From: Brienomyrus brachyistius
Lineage: Eukaryota; Chordata; Actinopteri; Osteoglossiformes; Mormyridae
Length of the DNA: 64,000 bases
Assembly: GCF_023856365.1 (NCBI RefSeq)
Contig: NC_064549.1
Location: 5,101,608-5,165,607, forward strand
Direction: 5' to 3'
The notes below the pieces were generated by a model. It was not told the origin of the DNA. It saw only the letters and a list, made by a program, of their open reading frames with translations, and ran no database searches. Position 1 is the first letter of the stretch, and every line of letters begins with the position of its first letter. Below are positions 22,751 through 34,003 of this stretch, one piece after another. Made by a program: the position numbers and the translations under genes.

Positions 22751-22835
22751 ACTAAGATAGGAAAATAATGGCTTCCTAACCAGCAGAGCTTTTCATTCTA
22801 AAACAGCAGGACAGTCTGAGATTTCATTGTCACTT

Positions 22836-22874
22836 GCTCGTGGAGCGGCTTCCTCAGGGCGACTGTGACAATTA
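22836..22874 (-). pseudogene. 39-bp odorant-receptor coding fragment
   Basis: Matches the receptor sequence coding for VTVALRKPLHE (end of TM1 and first loop), same orientation as OR-5 and OR-6. It is joined abruptly to the promoter flank on one side (break at 22833-22835) and to sequence resembling 28410-28440 on the other. A recombination scar or gene relic. Confidence 0.85.
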
Positions 22875-23609
22875 GATCAGTCATTCTAATGGATTCTCAT
22901 TTTCCCGGCTGGGGGGCCACTGACTCAGCTGAATGCCTGCTGGCCTTGTGACTCTGCATTATGCATAAAGTGTCCACCAAAGCCTCACACTCCAAGATGT
23001 CCCTAAAATGCACTTTCTGTTTCACTTTACTGAGGACAAAGACAAGATTATGGAGTCAGACTGGAATCAAATCATGGAATAATGAATCATTTAGAGGCTC
23101 TGCTTAACGAAGCCAGATGGAATAGGTCTTTTCAGTAGCTTATTATGAAAGTTGTTTTTTTGGTTCTGAGTGGAAAATATTCACCTGAACAAATAATTCT
23201 TAGCAATTTCCTCCTGATTTCCAGTGAAGCTGGACCCTTTCCTGTACCCAAATTTTCTGTACTAAAGAGCTGCCAAACCCAGGTAGATGTCGACCCAATG
23301 TTCTACATGCTAAGTACAGCCCCATTGTACTGCAGACAGGAATGATCCTCCGATCTACAATAATATTCAGATAAACCACATTCATCTCTGGCTACCAGAC
23401 CCCAGTTATGATCCAGTGTATGAGAGTACAGAGCAATGCCAGTTCATAGTAGTCCCACACTTAGCAGTGTAGTAGTTTGTAATGTAGAAACCCATACAGG
23501 CCCTAACACAACAGGAAGAAATGAACAAAACGTTCATTAGAAATGTAGAAAACCTGCATGCTTTTGTGAAACTAACATAAATGAGCAAACTATTCATTAG
23601 ACACAAAAT

Positions 23610-24070
23610 GATGTAATTTTCTAGGTGCTGGCCATGTGTGCCTGACCTTATCATGTACTGTATCTTCTTTAATTAAGCTCCAATAACAATGAGATTCTCT
23701 TAATACTCATGGCCTACAAACCCTATGGGTGATGTGAGAGCTTCAAGTTCGTAAACAGGTTTATCAGACCATTAACCATTAGCCATTAGGTCATTAGTCC
23801 ATCATTTTCCCTCCATCCCCTGGAAACCAATTTAAAACCATTTACCCAGGAGACCAAAAAGGACAAAACACACAAATGAAGTCCTCTGTGGGTCTGGCCG
23901 GGAGGATGGAGTGAGCGAGCCTTGGTGGACCTCGGGGAGACCTTGCAATGTAATGACCTCCCTTATGACATGACTGTGGCTTTGAGCGTCACTGAAGGGA
24001 CCCTGAGGAGAAGCTACTGAAGCATCTTCTCACAGATTAGGATGTGCCAGATGAAGGCCTCAATTATTGG
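23610..24070 (-). repeat. Conserved distal block, copy 5 (OR-5)
   Basis: Contains TTTAATTAAGCTCC, AACAATGAGATTC, AACCCTATGGGTGATG and the CCCTCCATCCCC part. The distal end (GGATGTGCCAGATG) is more diverged than in copies 2-4. About 1 kb upstream of the OR-5 TATA box. Confidence 0.75.
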
Positions 24071-25255
24071 GCTCAAATAACTCAAATGAATTATTTAAGT
24101 TTTCTTTTTGTTTCACTTTCCTAGAAATCAATATATTCTATAATTTATATCTACACAGTTCAATAACTTCCCTAAGGCCCGGTTGTAGATTTTGTGCAGT
24201 TAAAAAGGCACTTCTCCATGTTGTCCGCCTGGGTGATGCCCTCCGTGAAGTTCCTCACCAGTAAGCAGACCATCTGGGAACTGGCAAGAAGGACCAGCAG
24301 CTCCATGAAATGGTGCTAACTGAAATGTGAACAGAATCGCTCGATGTAGAGAATCAGCTATTTTTTTTTGCATGTGAGGGACCCAGCTGAGCTGAGGCTA
24401 CAGTATGTAGCTAAATCTAAGGGCTTAATCACAGGTGTCTGCAACAGGCCGCCAAAGTCAGCTGGGGGTTTACTGACATGATGTAAGTAGGAATCTCTGT
24501 ACACATGCGCTGAAAGACGTGTATATAAAATATTTTTTTTCAGTGAGAGAGGCTGGATAACAAGTTATGACGAAGTATTTTCAGCTCTGTGAAAATTAAC
24601 TGGTCAAGAATGCCTTACAAACATAAATCCAGATGGAGATATACCGGCCTTTACTTCTGTCAGATCCTGCGGGAACAATAAAATAAAAAATATTGGGAAA
24701 GATTTGCATGAATTTTACTTTTCAGATCAAATTTCATGCAATTTCATGTACTTTATTCGTTTAGGTTTATTCTTAAATATACATACATGTTTTTAGCATG
24801 TGACCGCCTTGCTACCCCTCCGCTCTCATATGCCTTCATGTTCCAGCATCGCCTGATTTACAACTTAAGCACCGGAGTTAAGCAGAAGTTAATCAGGGAA
24901 AAATGTACCTACCAAAAGTGTCTTCAGGTTAATTATATTGATTAAGAACAGGGATATAGAACTATATCACAAGACTGGGGGATTCGGGACCGAGGCCCTA
25001 ACTGAATCAGAACAAGCCCCATATGTTTTTATTTAGCTTAGATATTTTAGCAACCATAAACTTAGTTTGAGAAATACGACTAAGCACAGGGAGTCTGAAG
25101 AACCTGTAAACGAACCTGTTGATGCAATAACTGCAATTTCATCAGTCAGTAAATGAAGAGAGAAAAAAAGTAGACATTCACAGGAAGCGCACACGAGGCC
25201 CGAAAGGCTGAGGGCTTAAGAATCAGAAACTGACTCCAAGGCATCTTTTGAACAA

Positions 25256-26200
25256 TTAAAACTTTACTGCGCTACTTCTCACATACCTCAAGACCTCATT
25301 TCGGACCTTACTCAATTTCAGGCCATAAATCAAGGGATTGAGAAGAGGAGGTACTATGAGGAACTCTAATGCCAGGAAGTGGCGTAAGCCCTGTGGGAAA
25401 TCTCTGGATCCGTATCGACTGAACATTGTATCGAACAGAAAAGCCACTGTCACATTAATTAACGACAGTAAATGTGGAGTACACGTCTGCATAATTTTTT
25501 TCCGATTCTCTGAGGATTTCAAGCTGGTTTTGATCAGGTTTACGTACGAAAACATAATTAAAACTGAATGTCCAGCGTACGTTAGTATTACAGTGTAGGA
25601 AAGAACATTATACAATGTAGTTGAGAAACAAGACATTTTAACAATAGCCCAGTTCTCGCAGTAGAGCTTCTCAATGTGTGACCCACACAGAATTTGTCTA
25701 GAGCTCATAGTAACCAAAATTGACATGCAAAACATGGGGGCAATCCATGAGAATACAGTCAGTTTAATGATTGTCCCCCCCGTCATAACTGTGTGATACT
25801 CCAACGGCCTGCATATGGCCACAGACCTGTCATAAGACATCACTGTTAACGTGGAAAAGTCACACAGGACAGCAGAGTAAATCACAAAAATCTGAATGAA
25901 ACATCCTGGCCGTGAGATTTCATGGACGTCAGAAAGTAGATCATAGAGGAACCTGGGGTAGAACCCTGAGGTCCCAAACAGTCCGTTGAGACAGAGGTTA
26001 CACAGGAACACGTACATGGGCTCGTGGAGCGGCTTCCTCAGGGCGACTGTGACAATTATTATCAGGTTCACGGCGATGATGACAAGGTAGTAAAGAAATG
26101 TTATGCAGAAGAAAACGTATCTGCTCTCCCAGCTGGCGTTGATCCCAGACAGAGTAAACACTGTAGAGTTGGTTATGTTGTCCAGTGCCATTGTGGACAT
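25256..26200 (-). CDS. OR-6: odorant receptor, fish type I (delta-like)
   Basis: Complete 314-residue receptor starting MSTMALDN three bases after CTTTGCAG. It carries two possible starts, seen separately elsewhere: the OR-2-type ATG (26200) and the OR-7/OR-8-type ATG (26191, MALD-). Landmarks: NST, NAS, LHEPMYVFLCNL, MSYDRSVAIC, CGSHIEKLYCENW, NPLIY. It belongs to a second subgroup with OR-7/OR-8, marked by SSENRKKIMQTC before TM6 and LYNVLSY in TM5. TM4 (FSWIAPMFCMSILV) resembles OR-1. The gene looks like a mosaic of the two subgroups: first subgroup at the 5' end, second from TM4 onward. Ligand unknown. Confidence 0.97.
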   Translation of the reverse strand: MSTMALDNITNSTVFTLSGINASWESRYVFFCITFLYYLVIIAVNLIIIVTVALRKPLHEPMYVFLCNLCLNGLFGTSGFYPRFLYDLLSDVHEISRPGCFIQIFVIYSAVLCDFSTLTVMSYDRSVAICRPLEYHTVMTGGTIIKLTVFSWIAPMFCMSILVTMSSRQILCGSHIEKLYCENWAIVKMSCFSTTLYNVLSYTVILTYAGHSVLIMFSYVNLIKTSLKSSENRKKIMQTCTPHLLSLINVTVAFLFDTMFSRYGSRDFPQGLRHFLALEFLIVPPLLNPLIYGLKLSKVRNEVLRYVRSSAVKF

Positions 26201-27341
26201 CGTCTGCAAAGACGAAAAATTCTTTTCACTGGATGAATTGTTAAACTTGTAAAATGGTCGACATTTTGCATGGAATTAAGTCCCAGCAAATGTTTTTGTT
26301 GGATCAATTACTTCCACAACATCAAGTCATCGGTATTGCACGAAAAGCTCTTGCATTATGTGTTTTTCAAAAGCATGGCTGCGGAGGCAAAGAAGATTTT
26401 CTAGACATAGGGGCACTGCTCTGTCTCTCACTGACCATTCTGAAATGCTTTCATTCATATTTCTCACATTCATTCTGTTAGATCCTCAATCCAGCCCAAG
26501 TAAGTGAGGTCACAGCGCCCCCTACAGCTTGAACCATAAAATGACCGAAAGATCAGTTCTGTGACACCCGGCTGTAGTATAAAATCCTAAAAGGGATTCA
26601 GTGGAAATACATTTTTTCATGATACAACATTATACCTCTGTGTTGAGAAACTATGTTTTTATCTGCAGAAATAGTCAAACTTTTTTTTTTCTAATATCAT
26701 TATGTTTTTGTTTTAATCGTTACCTGTTGCAAAGCAGTTCCTTTTTAAAATGGATTAAAGTGGTAAAAATCATTGTCTTTCTTTTTGAAAGTAGACAAAC
26801 TTACATGCAGACTGTGTCCAAGCTGAATGTTTGTTTATGAGAGGAGCATGTCCTCAGATTTAAATACCAATTAATATCACACATTTTACATTAAAGCTTC
26901 TTGAATATAAACATGAAGCACTTCTTTAGCTGACCTCTGTCTTTGCTCAGATTTAATCATCTTTCCTGACCCAGTGTCTTTCTGAAGCGATTTCAGTTAC
27001 TTGCCTTTCTCAGTGGTACAACCGGCAAACCCAGAAGTCCAGATTCTTTATACTATACTAATGGCTGCTTCTATAAAATAAAAAAGCCAAATGATTTATG
27101 CTGGTCACTTACTGTTACTTACAGCTGTATGCTAACATAATATCAAAGGCGTGTTTTAAAGTGGTAAAAAATATTATAGAATTAAACTAAATATTGTATA
27201 AATACATGAAAATCAGTCCTCATAAGCATATTAACTATATAATGATTGGGGCTTAAATCTAAATACTAATGCCTGTGAACTGAATAAATAAGCACCAGTA
27301 GATAAATAAATAAACAATAGCTATTATTATTAGTATCTGGT

Positions 27342-27496
27342 ACCTGTGACTGGCCATTGACTGCCCATCCCTGATCTGTCTGACATTATCTGTTCATAGA
27401 CTGTTATCTTTCCTCTTATAGGATGCAGAAAGAGAACCGGGAATTATGGGAATTATGCAATTAAGCTAATGGCGATGAAGAGGGAGGGGCCCTGCA
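27342..27496 (-). promoter_or_regulatory. OR-6 promoter and putative noncoding exon 1
   Basis: Standard module: TTAATTGCATAATTCCC, ATAATTCCC, CCTATAAGAGG (TATA 27415-27420), and CACAG|GTACC donor (exon end 27344). The leader has a small local duplication (gactggccatt / gactgcccatc, 27349-27370) that lengthens it relative to its paralogues. The inferred intron is 26204-27343 (1140 bp); nothing else is recognised in it. Confidence 0.7.
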
Positions 27497-30400
27497 CTAA
27501 GGTAGGAAAATAATGGCTTCCCATTAAGTAAAGCTTTTCATTCTAAAACAGCAGGACAGTCTGAGATGTCATTGTCACCGTCATTCTCCAGAAACCCCAT
27601 TAAGGAACACAGCAGATCTGGTGACTAGTTCAGAGAGGCCTTCAAACCACCCAAAGAGAAGCTGTTAGGCAGGGAGCTTTCGAAAGGTGCTGAAGGCGTG
27701 AAGGTGACAGAAAGATCCCATCTGGGACATGAAGAGGAATGAAGCCTTCAGCAGACTGTGAAAAGGGGCAGATGTCACTAACTATTTGGGATCAGCAGAC
27801 TGGCCTGTGACCCTCTGCTCATCGGTACAAATTGGGCCTGTGTGTTGGTAATGGTTTGAGTTGAACTTGCTTATAAAAGCATAGACACTCCAGGCCTTGT
27901 GTTCACAATCAAGACTCAGAATAATATTTATTATATTGGGGGTTAATCATGCATTCAACTCTAAAGTTGAATTTAACTGTATTTCATACAAATTTTATGA
28001 ATTTCTAAAAAATCCCATTGATAGTCTAGGAATATTTGATATTTAGTTACATCTGCTCTGTTTATAGGACATACAGTATCTGGTATGAATATAACGGCAG
28101 GTGGCGGAACACAGACCCCTGACAGGAACATTAATCTGTGCTACTAAGTCTATGTCAACATTAAAGAAAGTGCTGATAGACCATTTTAATGCATTCTGTC
28201 AGAATTATAAACAGCCCAGGACTCCTGATTATCTGTGGGAATCATCCCTGTCTCTATGTCTCTCTCCTTAAATGCAAGGCTGCACACTGGTTAGTACCAG
28301 TCACCCCCACTCTTCCCTCACACTAGGTTTGTTTCCCGAGTTTGTATTTTATTTAAAAGGTCTGTTACATTTGAACTGCAGCTGCGTGGATACTGACTGC
28401 TGCTTAGATCAGTAATTATAATGGATTCTCATTTTCCCAGCAGGGGGGGGGGGGGGGGGCTTTGACTCAGCTGAATGTCAGGCGTTGCACATTCTCCTGC
28501 ATTGCTACACTACGTGATAGACCTGTTAAAGCTTCACTACATCCACTTTGAGGCAGCTCTCAGTCAACGTGTCTTACTTACTATGGATGTGAGTGTGACT
28601 TTAATAGGCATGAAGTTATGTACGAATGTATTTTCTTCAGAATTCCACCACAGTTGGACCATTTCCATATGTGAGTTTTTCCTGTTCAAAACACCTGCCA
28701 GACCCAACTAGACATGGAGCCTGAGAACTGCATGCTACGCAGAGCCCCCTTGTACTACAAATAGTACCAATCCACTAACGTTGCAGGAACAAAACTGTAT
28801 ACCTCTCTGGTCCCCAGAACCCAGCCATGAGCTACTGTCTGACAGTACACAGAAAGTAGAAACCCTTACAGCCCTTTACAGAACAGGAACAAATGAACTG
28901 ACCATTCATTAGACATGTAGAAGACCTAAAGGCCTTTTACATGTCTAATGATCAAACCATTAGATACAAAATGATGTAATTTTCCAGGTGCTGGCCATGT
29001 GTGCCTGACCTTGTCATGCTTCTTTAATTAAGCTACAATAACAATGAGATTCTTTTGATACTCCTGGCCTACAAACCTAATGGGTGATGTGAGAGCTTCA
29101 AGTTCATAAACATGTTTATCAGACCATTAGCCATCAGGTCATTAGTCCATCATTTTCCCTCCATCCCCCGGATACCAATTTAAAACCATTTACCCAGGAG
29201 ACCAAAAGGACAAGTCACACAAATGAAGTCCTCTGTGGGTCTGGCCGGGAGGATGGAGTGAGCTAACCTTGGTGGACCTCGGGGACCCTGCAATGTAATG
29301 ACCTCCCTTATGACATGACTGTGGCTTTGAAAGTCACTGAACTGACCACAAGGAGAAACTGCTAGACCATTTTCTCACAGGTCAGGAGGTTGCAGATGGA
29401 GTGGAGGCGAAGGCCTCGATGATTTGGCTGAAATCACTTCTGTATGAATTATTTACTTCTCTCTTTGTCTCAGTTTCCTAGAAACTCTAAGTATAGTCTA
29501 GAATTTGCATCTACACAATTCAAACATTTTCTGTATGACCTGGTTGAAGGTTTGTTTGCTGTAAGAAAGGGGTTCTGGTTGGCGTGTCTCTCGGGTGACA
29601 CCCTCCATGAAATTCTTCACCAGAAAGCAAAATATTAGGGAAATACAAAGAAGGAGAAGCAGCTCCATGCAACGCCGCAATCTTAAATGCGAGTGGAATC
29701 AATAGAAGTAGAGAAACAGCGATTTCTTTGCATGTGAGGGACTCAGCAGTACTGAGGCAGTGCAGCTAAATCTAAGGGCTTAATCATGGGTGTGTGCAAC
29801 AGGCCATCAGGTGTGAGTCTGGTGGGGAGTTTGGTCATGTGATGCAGCCTTTGTACTCCACAAGCGAGGCAGAGATACTGCCCCTGAAACACGGAAGGAA
29901 GAGTAACAGGCACAATATCTCTCAAATGAAAGGGCAGCTAACAGACACCTGAGAGGTACAGAGTTATACAGAGGGAATCTGTGTGCACATGCGCTGAAGG
30001 ATGTGTATATTAAAGACGTTTTCATTGGGGGAGACTGGATAACAGGTAATGAAGAAGCACTTTCATTTCAGTAATAATGAGATGGAAAACAACAGCCTAC
30101 AAGCTTTAGACCAGATGGAGTTAAGCAGAAGGTCATCAGGGAAACACCTGCCTCTCCGAAGTGGAAGGTTTTCATTGATTTAATCATATTGATCAATAAC
30201 ATCAATATAAAAATACGAGACCAGAATCCTCGCAAGATTATTGATGTGATCAGAATGACCTGCTAATTATTTTCTTTTGAACAACAATGATCTCACTTTG
30301 AGAACCAAGACTAAGACTCCTAAGAGCCTGAAACCGATCCTGATGCAGTAGCTGCAATTTCATCAGTCAGTAAATGAAGAGAGAATAACAGGAAGTACAC

Positions 30401-30515
30401 AATGAGGTCAGAATGGCTGAGGGAGATGATTGGCTTAAAAAGTCTGATACCAGCTCGATGGCTTCTTGTGAACAATTAAAACTTTACGGTGTAACTTCTC
30501 ACATACCTCAAGACC
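27497..30515. other. Intergenic OR-6 / OR-7
   Basis: Shared promoter flank (27500-27910), a piece of the 8053-type repeat start near 28266-28320, a G-run (28443-28459), a small hairpin (28907-28950), the distal block (28970-29440) and a stretch related to other unit ends (29490-30060). No coding gene seen. Confidence 0.6.
28970..29440 (-). repeat. Conserved distal block, copy 6 (OR-6)
   Basis: Complete block with TTTAATTAAGCTAC, AACAATGAGATTC, CTAATGGGTGATG and the CCCTCCATCCCC to CACAGGTCAGGAGG part. About 1.55 kb upstream of the OR-6 TATA box. Its distal half, from about 29381, also begins the 4.6-kb duplicated unit. Confidence 0.75.
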
Positions 30516-31412
30516 TCATTTCGGAACCTTATTCAGTTTTAGGCCATAAATCAAGGGATTGAGAAGAGGAGGCACAATTAGGAACTCTAATGCCAGGAAG
30601 TGGCGTAAGCCCTGTGCAATATCTCTGGATCCATATCGACTGTACATCACATTGAACAGCAAGGCCACTGTCACGTTAATTAACGACAGTAAATGTGGAG
30701 TACACGTCTGTATTATTTTTTTCCGATTTTCTGAAGATTTCAAGCTGGTTTTGATCAGTTTTACATAGGAAAACATAATCAAAAGTGAATTTCCCGCATA
30801 TGTGAGTATTACAATATAGGAAAGAACATTATACAGTGTAGATGAGAAACAAGACATTTTAACAATAGCCCAGCTCTCGCAGTAAAGTTTCTCAACATGT
30901 GATCCGCAGAGAATTAGTCCAGAGCTCACAAAAACCAAAACAGACATGCAAATAATGGGGTTCATCCATGAGAACACAATAAACTTCAAAACCTTCCCCC
31001 GCGTCATGACTGTGTGATACTCCAACGGCCTGCAAATGGCCACAGACCTGTCATAAGACATCACTGTTAACGTGGAAAAGTCACACAGGACAGCAGAGTA
31101 AATCACAAAAATCTGAATGAAACATCCTGACCGAGAGATTTCTTGGACGTCAGAGAGCAGATCATACAGGAACTTGGGGTAGAACCCTAACGTCCCATAC
31201 AGTCCGTTGAGACAGAGGTTACACAGGAACACGTACATGGGCTCGTGGAGCGGCTTCCTCAGGGCGACTGTGACAATTATTATCAGGTTTACAGCGATGA
31301 TGACAAGGTAGTAAAGAAACGTTATGCAGAAGAAAACGTATCTGCTCTCCCAGCTGGCATTGATCCCAGACAGAGTAAATACTGTAGAGTTGCGCATGAC
31401 CTCCAGTGCCAT
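30516..31412 (-). CDS. OR-7: odorant receptor, C terminus truncated by frameshift
   Basis: Receptor of the OR-6/OR-8 subgroup; 298 residues are readable from the ATG at 31412 (MALEVMRNST). Landmarks: NST/NAS, LHEPMYVFLCNL, MSYDRSVAIC, CGSHVEKLYCESW, SSENRKKIIQTC and NPLIY. Compared with OR-8, one extra A at 30525-30526 (plus strand) shifts the frame after LKLNKV. The protein then ends KVPK, 13 residues short, so the cytoplasmic tail (helix 8 region) is lost. All seven helices remain. In the other frame the old tail is still readable down to 30476, so the lesion is young. Either a recent pseudogene, a tail-truncated receptor or a base error in the sequence. It has its own promoter near 32514. 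Confidence 0.9.
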   Translation of the reverse strand: MALEVMRNSTVFTLSGINASWESRYVFFCITFLYYLVIIAVNLIIIVTVALRKPLHEPMYVFLCNLCLNGLYGTLGFYPKFLYDLLSDVQEISRSGCFIQIFVIYSAVLCDFSTLTVMSYDRSVAICRPLEYHTVMTRGKVLKFIVFSWMNPIICMSVLVFVSSGLILCGSHVEKLYCESWAIVKMSCFSSTLYNVLSYIVILTYAGNSLLIMFSYVKLIKTSLKSSENRKKIIQTCTPHLLSLINVTVALLFNVMYSRYGSRDIAQGLRHFLALEFLIVPPLLNPLIYGLKLNKVPK

Positions 31413-32401
31413 TGTGTGCCTGCAATAAGAAAAAGACACAGGTGTGGTTTAGTTAATGCTGGGTTTAATTCACATTTTTGCATTTGATGTATCTTGCTTT
31501 CTCCAAATGAAAATGTCCACATGCTTTTAATCCAAGCTGTTGCTCCATGCCTATCGGCGTGAACTTTGTCTGGTACAAACTGGAAGATGACAGACACCTT
31601 CCTTGCTTACAGTGCCTCATATAACACTGCACATTCTATTTTAACACAGAAACATCTATATACATTTTTTCCATATCTTTTATGTCCCAAAGTACACATA
31701 ATGGTCAGAAAAATTGTTAACTTATCTCTAAACCTTTTGAAGGTTTTTTTGGTTTCACCTTTCTTGTTAAATTTTTGAAAGGTCAAACAGCAACATCCCA
31801 CCATACAATTACAGCCACCCCTGGAAATTATATCAAATTCACATGAGTTATTCTCTCCCTCTACTGCTGTTTGTATAGTCAAAAACTTTTTTTTTTTGAA
31901 AATTACTTTTGACATTTTTCATTCTAATTTTATATATATCCATTGACCCGGTTATGCAGTACAGGTTCTTGTGGGGGTCTGGAGTCTATCTGAGGCTGAT
32001 AGATAGATTAATGTATGTGAGCAATAGCAATGAGCATGGCTTCAACATCATTTCCCAGTTTCATTTAACTGTGTTTCCATTTGCGATGTGTCCAGCTGTA
32101 GAAATGCCACACATGATGGATGGCTGATTATCTTAAATTAGATTCATTAAACCATAAATCCCAGGCTTCTTTTGCGCTATGAGACGCCGACATCATGAAG
32201 CGCTGTTGACCTGGAGGTAGTTAATGACAGAGATCTGCCAGCGAAAAGGATGCAGTCCCTTATTCACAAGTACCAGGATATGTCTGAGGGGGAAAAAAGC
32301 AAACTGGAGAGCAGGAAAACTGGTAATCTGAAGGAAACAGTCAGAATAAGATACCAGTGCAGTTCCTTCATTCCTTAATACAAGAAGGGCAAGTTAAATA
32401 A

Positions 32402-32411
32402 ATAAATTATT

Positions 32412-32456
<45 letters not shown>

Positions 32457-32457
32457 T
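32402..32457. repeat. (AAT)n microsatellite
   Basis: A run of ATA/AAT triplets directly adjoining the OR-7 putative splice donor, on its intron side. The duplicate is at 36845-36904. Confidence 0.9.
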
Positions 32458-32605
32458 ACCTGGTGTCTGTCACTGCCTATCCCTGGTCTCTGTCACACGT
32501 AGCATTTCTCCCTTTTATAGGCACAGAGGCGGTGCTGAACCTGGGGTTTATGGGAATTATCCAATTAGACTAATGAACACAAAGCTGCGTGGGGCTTTCC
32601 GTGGT
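32458..32605 (-). promoter_or_regulatory. OR-7 promoter and putative noncoding exon 1
   Basis: Related but distinct version of the module: TTCATTAGTCTAATTGG homeodomain sites, one ATAATTCCC, CCTATAAAAGGG (32512-32519), and a leader ending CACCAG|GTAATT (exon end 32460, a strong donor match). The inferred intron is 31420-32459, with acceptor TTATTGCAG seven bases before the start codon. Confidence 0.72.
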
Positions 32606-32879
32606 ATAGACATAATTACTTCTTTAGCAACATGCCTTCGCATTTTCTGGCTCCATTGCCAATTCATTATTCATATACAGTTACATAATACTGGAGATCG
32701 AACAAGTAATGCACAATGTATTACACATATGTAAAGACACAGATATGCCATGTTTTTTTATGAACACTGGGTCTGAAATCCACTTTTCCTGATCGAGATG
32801 AAGAAAAGGCCTGGAGTCCATCCTAGGAGGCTTATGGCTTAAGGCTGATTTTTTTCCTTCTGCATAGGATCCACGCCGT

Positions 32880-33000
32880 CGGTAGCCGCTTAGGCGTACA
32901 GTACTGTACAGTACCATGGCCTACACCGTATCCTGATGCCCGTAGTTACATTTCAGGGGAGGTACGCATCAGGTTACGGCATTGGGCACATGGCTACGTG
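32880..33000. repeat. Inverted-repeat (MITE-like) patch
   Basis: GCCTACACCGTATCCTGATGC is followed about 35 bp later by its imperfect reverse complement GCATCAGGTTACGGCATTGGG. A self-complementary GTACAGTACTGTAC lies alongside. The duplicate is at 37313-37440. Confidence 0.5.
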
Positions 33001-33639
33001 GTTTCCGATGTGTAGATGCTATCCTGAGATATAAATCAGCTTTTAGGGCACCAAGCTATGGCCTGGGGTGCCAGGCCATCAGGGAACACACACATGCGTA
33101 GGTGGTTTAGGCACTGTCTAGTTTCACTGCATCTCTTTGCATTGCAGGAGGAGTCAGGCTACAGTGCTGCCCCTCCAGAGCGCTGGAAATCCACCTAGTG
33201 CAGGTCCATACATTTCGATGAGATGAATTTACCCACAGTGGCCTGCAGGGGGCCTCCAACACAGCTCTTGCTTTTTTCCCCCAAACAATGATGGTGATGA
33301 GTGCTTGACCAAATAAATTTTATTTTATGATGGTTAATTGTACTGGTTCAAACCCAACCTCAGCACATCTCCACGCCTTAGAGCAGGGCCCTTAACCTCC
33401 AGTGCCCTGGGTGCCCCATCTGGTGGCTGCCCCTTTGCAGACAGCGTACTCTACAAAGAGCAAGCTGAGGGAGGCATAAGGACAATTTCCCCATGAAGAT
33501 CAGCAAAGTATCTATTACTATTTAGTCATTCCGCATGAAATGTATTTAACTTAGTAGGGTATATTTGACATTCTAGCATCTAATGTATCGATTCTACACA
33601 TTACATTATTTTTCGGTTTCAGCCTGATCAACAAGGCCT

Positions 33640-34003
33640 TGACTTCCACTCTATCTGCCACGTCCTGACCTGTGAGAAGATGACCCAGCATCTGCTCCTC
33701 AGGGTCACTTCAGTGACGCTCAAAGCCACAGTCATGTCAGAAGGGAGGTCATTACATTGCAGGGTCTCCCCGAGGTCCACCAAGGCTCGCTCACTCCATC
33801 CTCCCGGCCAGACCCACAGAGGACTTCATTTGTGTGTTTTGTCCTTTTTGGTCTCCTGGGTAAATGGTTTTAAATTGGTATCCGGGGGATGGAGGGAAAA
33901 TGACGGACTAATGACCTGATGGTTAATGGTCTGATAAACCTGTTTACGAACTTGAAGCTCTTGCATCACCCATAGGGTTTGTAGGCCATGGGTGTCAAGA
34001 GAA
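33640..34003 (+). repeat. Conserved distal block, copy 7 (OR-7), inverted
   Basis: The same block as at 8730-9190 but reverse-complemented relative to its gene. It ends abruptly at about 34003, inside the GTGTCAAGAGAAT part, where a direct half-block (TTTTCTCTCAGGTCAGGAGG) begins. Confidence 0.8.

Larger units (their letters stand above)
22751..25255. other. Intergenic OR-5 / OR-6
   Basis: Holds a 39-bp receptor fragment (22836-22874), the distal block (23610-24070) and a stretch related to other unit ends (24080-24560). From 24600 to 25200 I see no gene. Confidence 0.6.
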
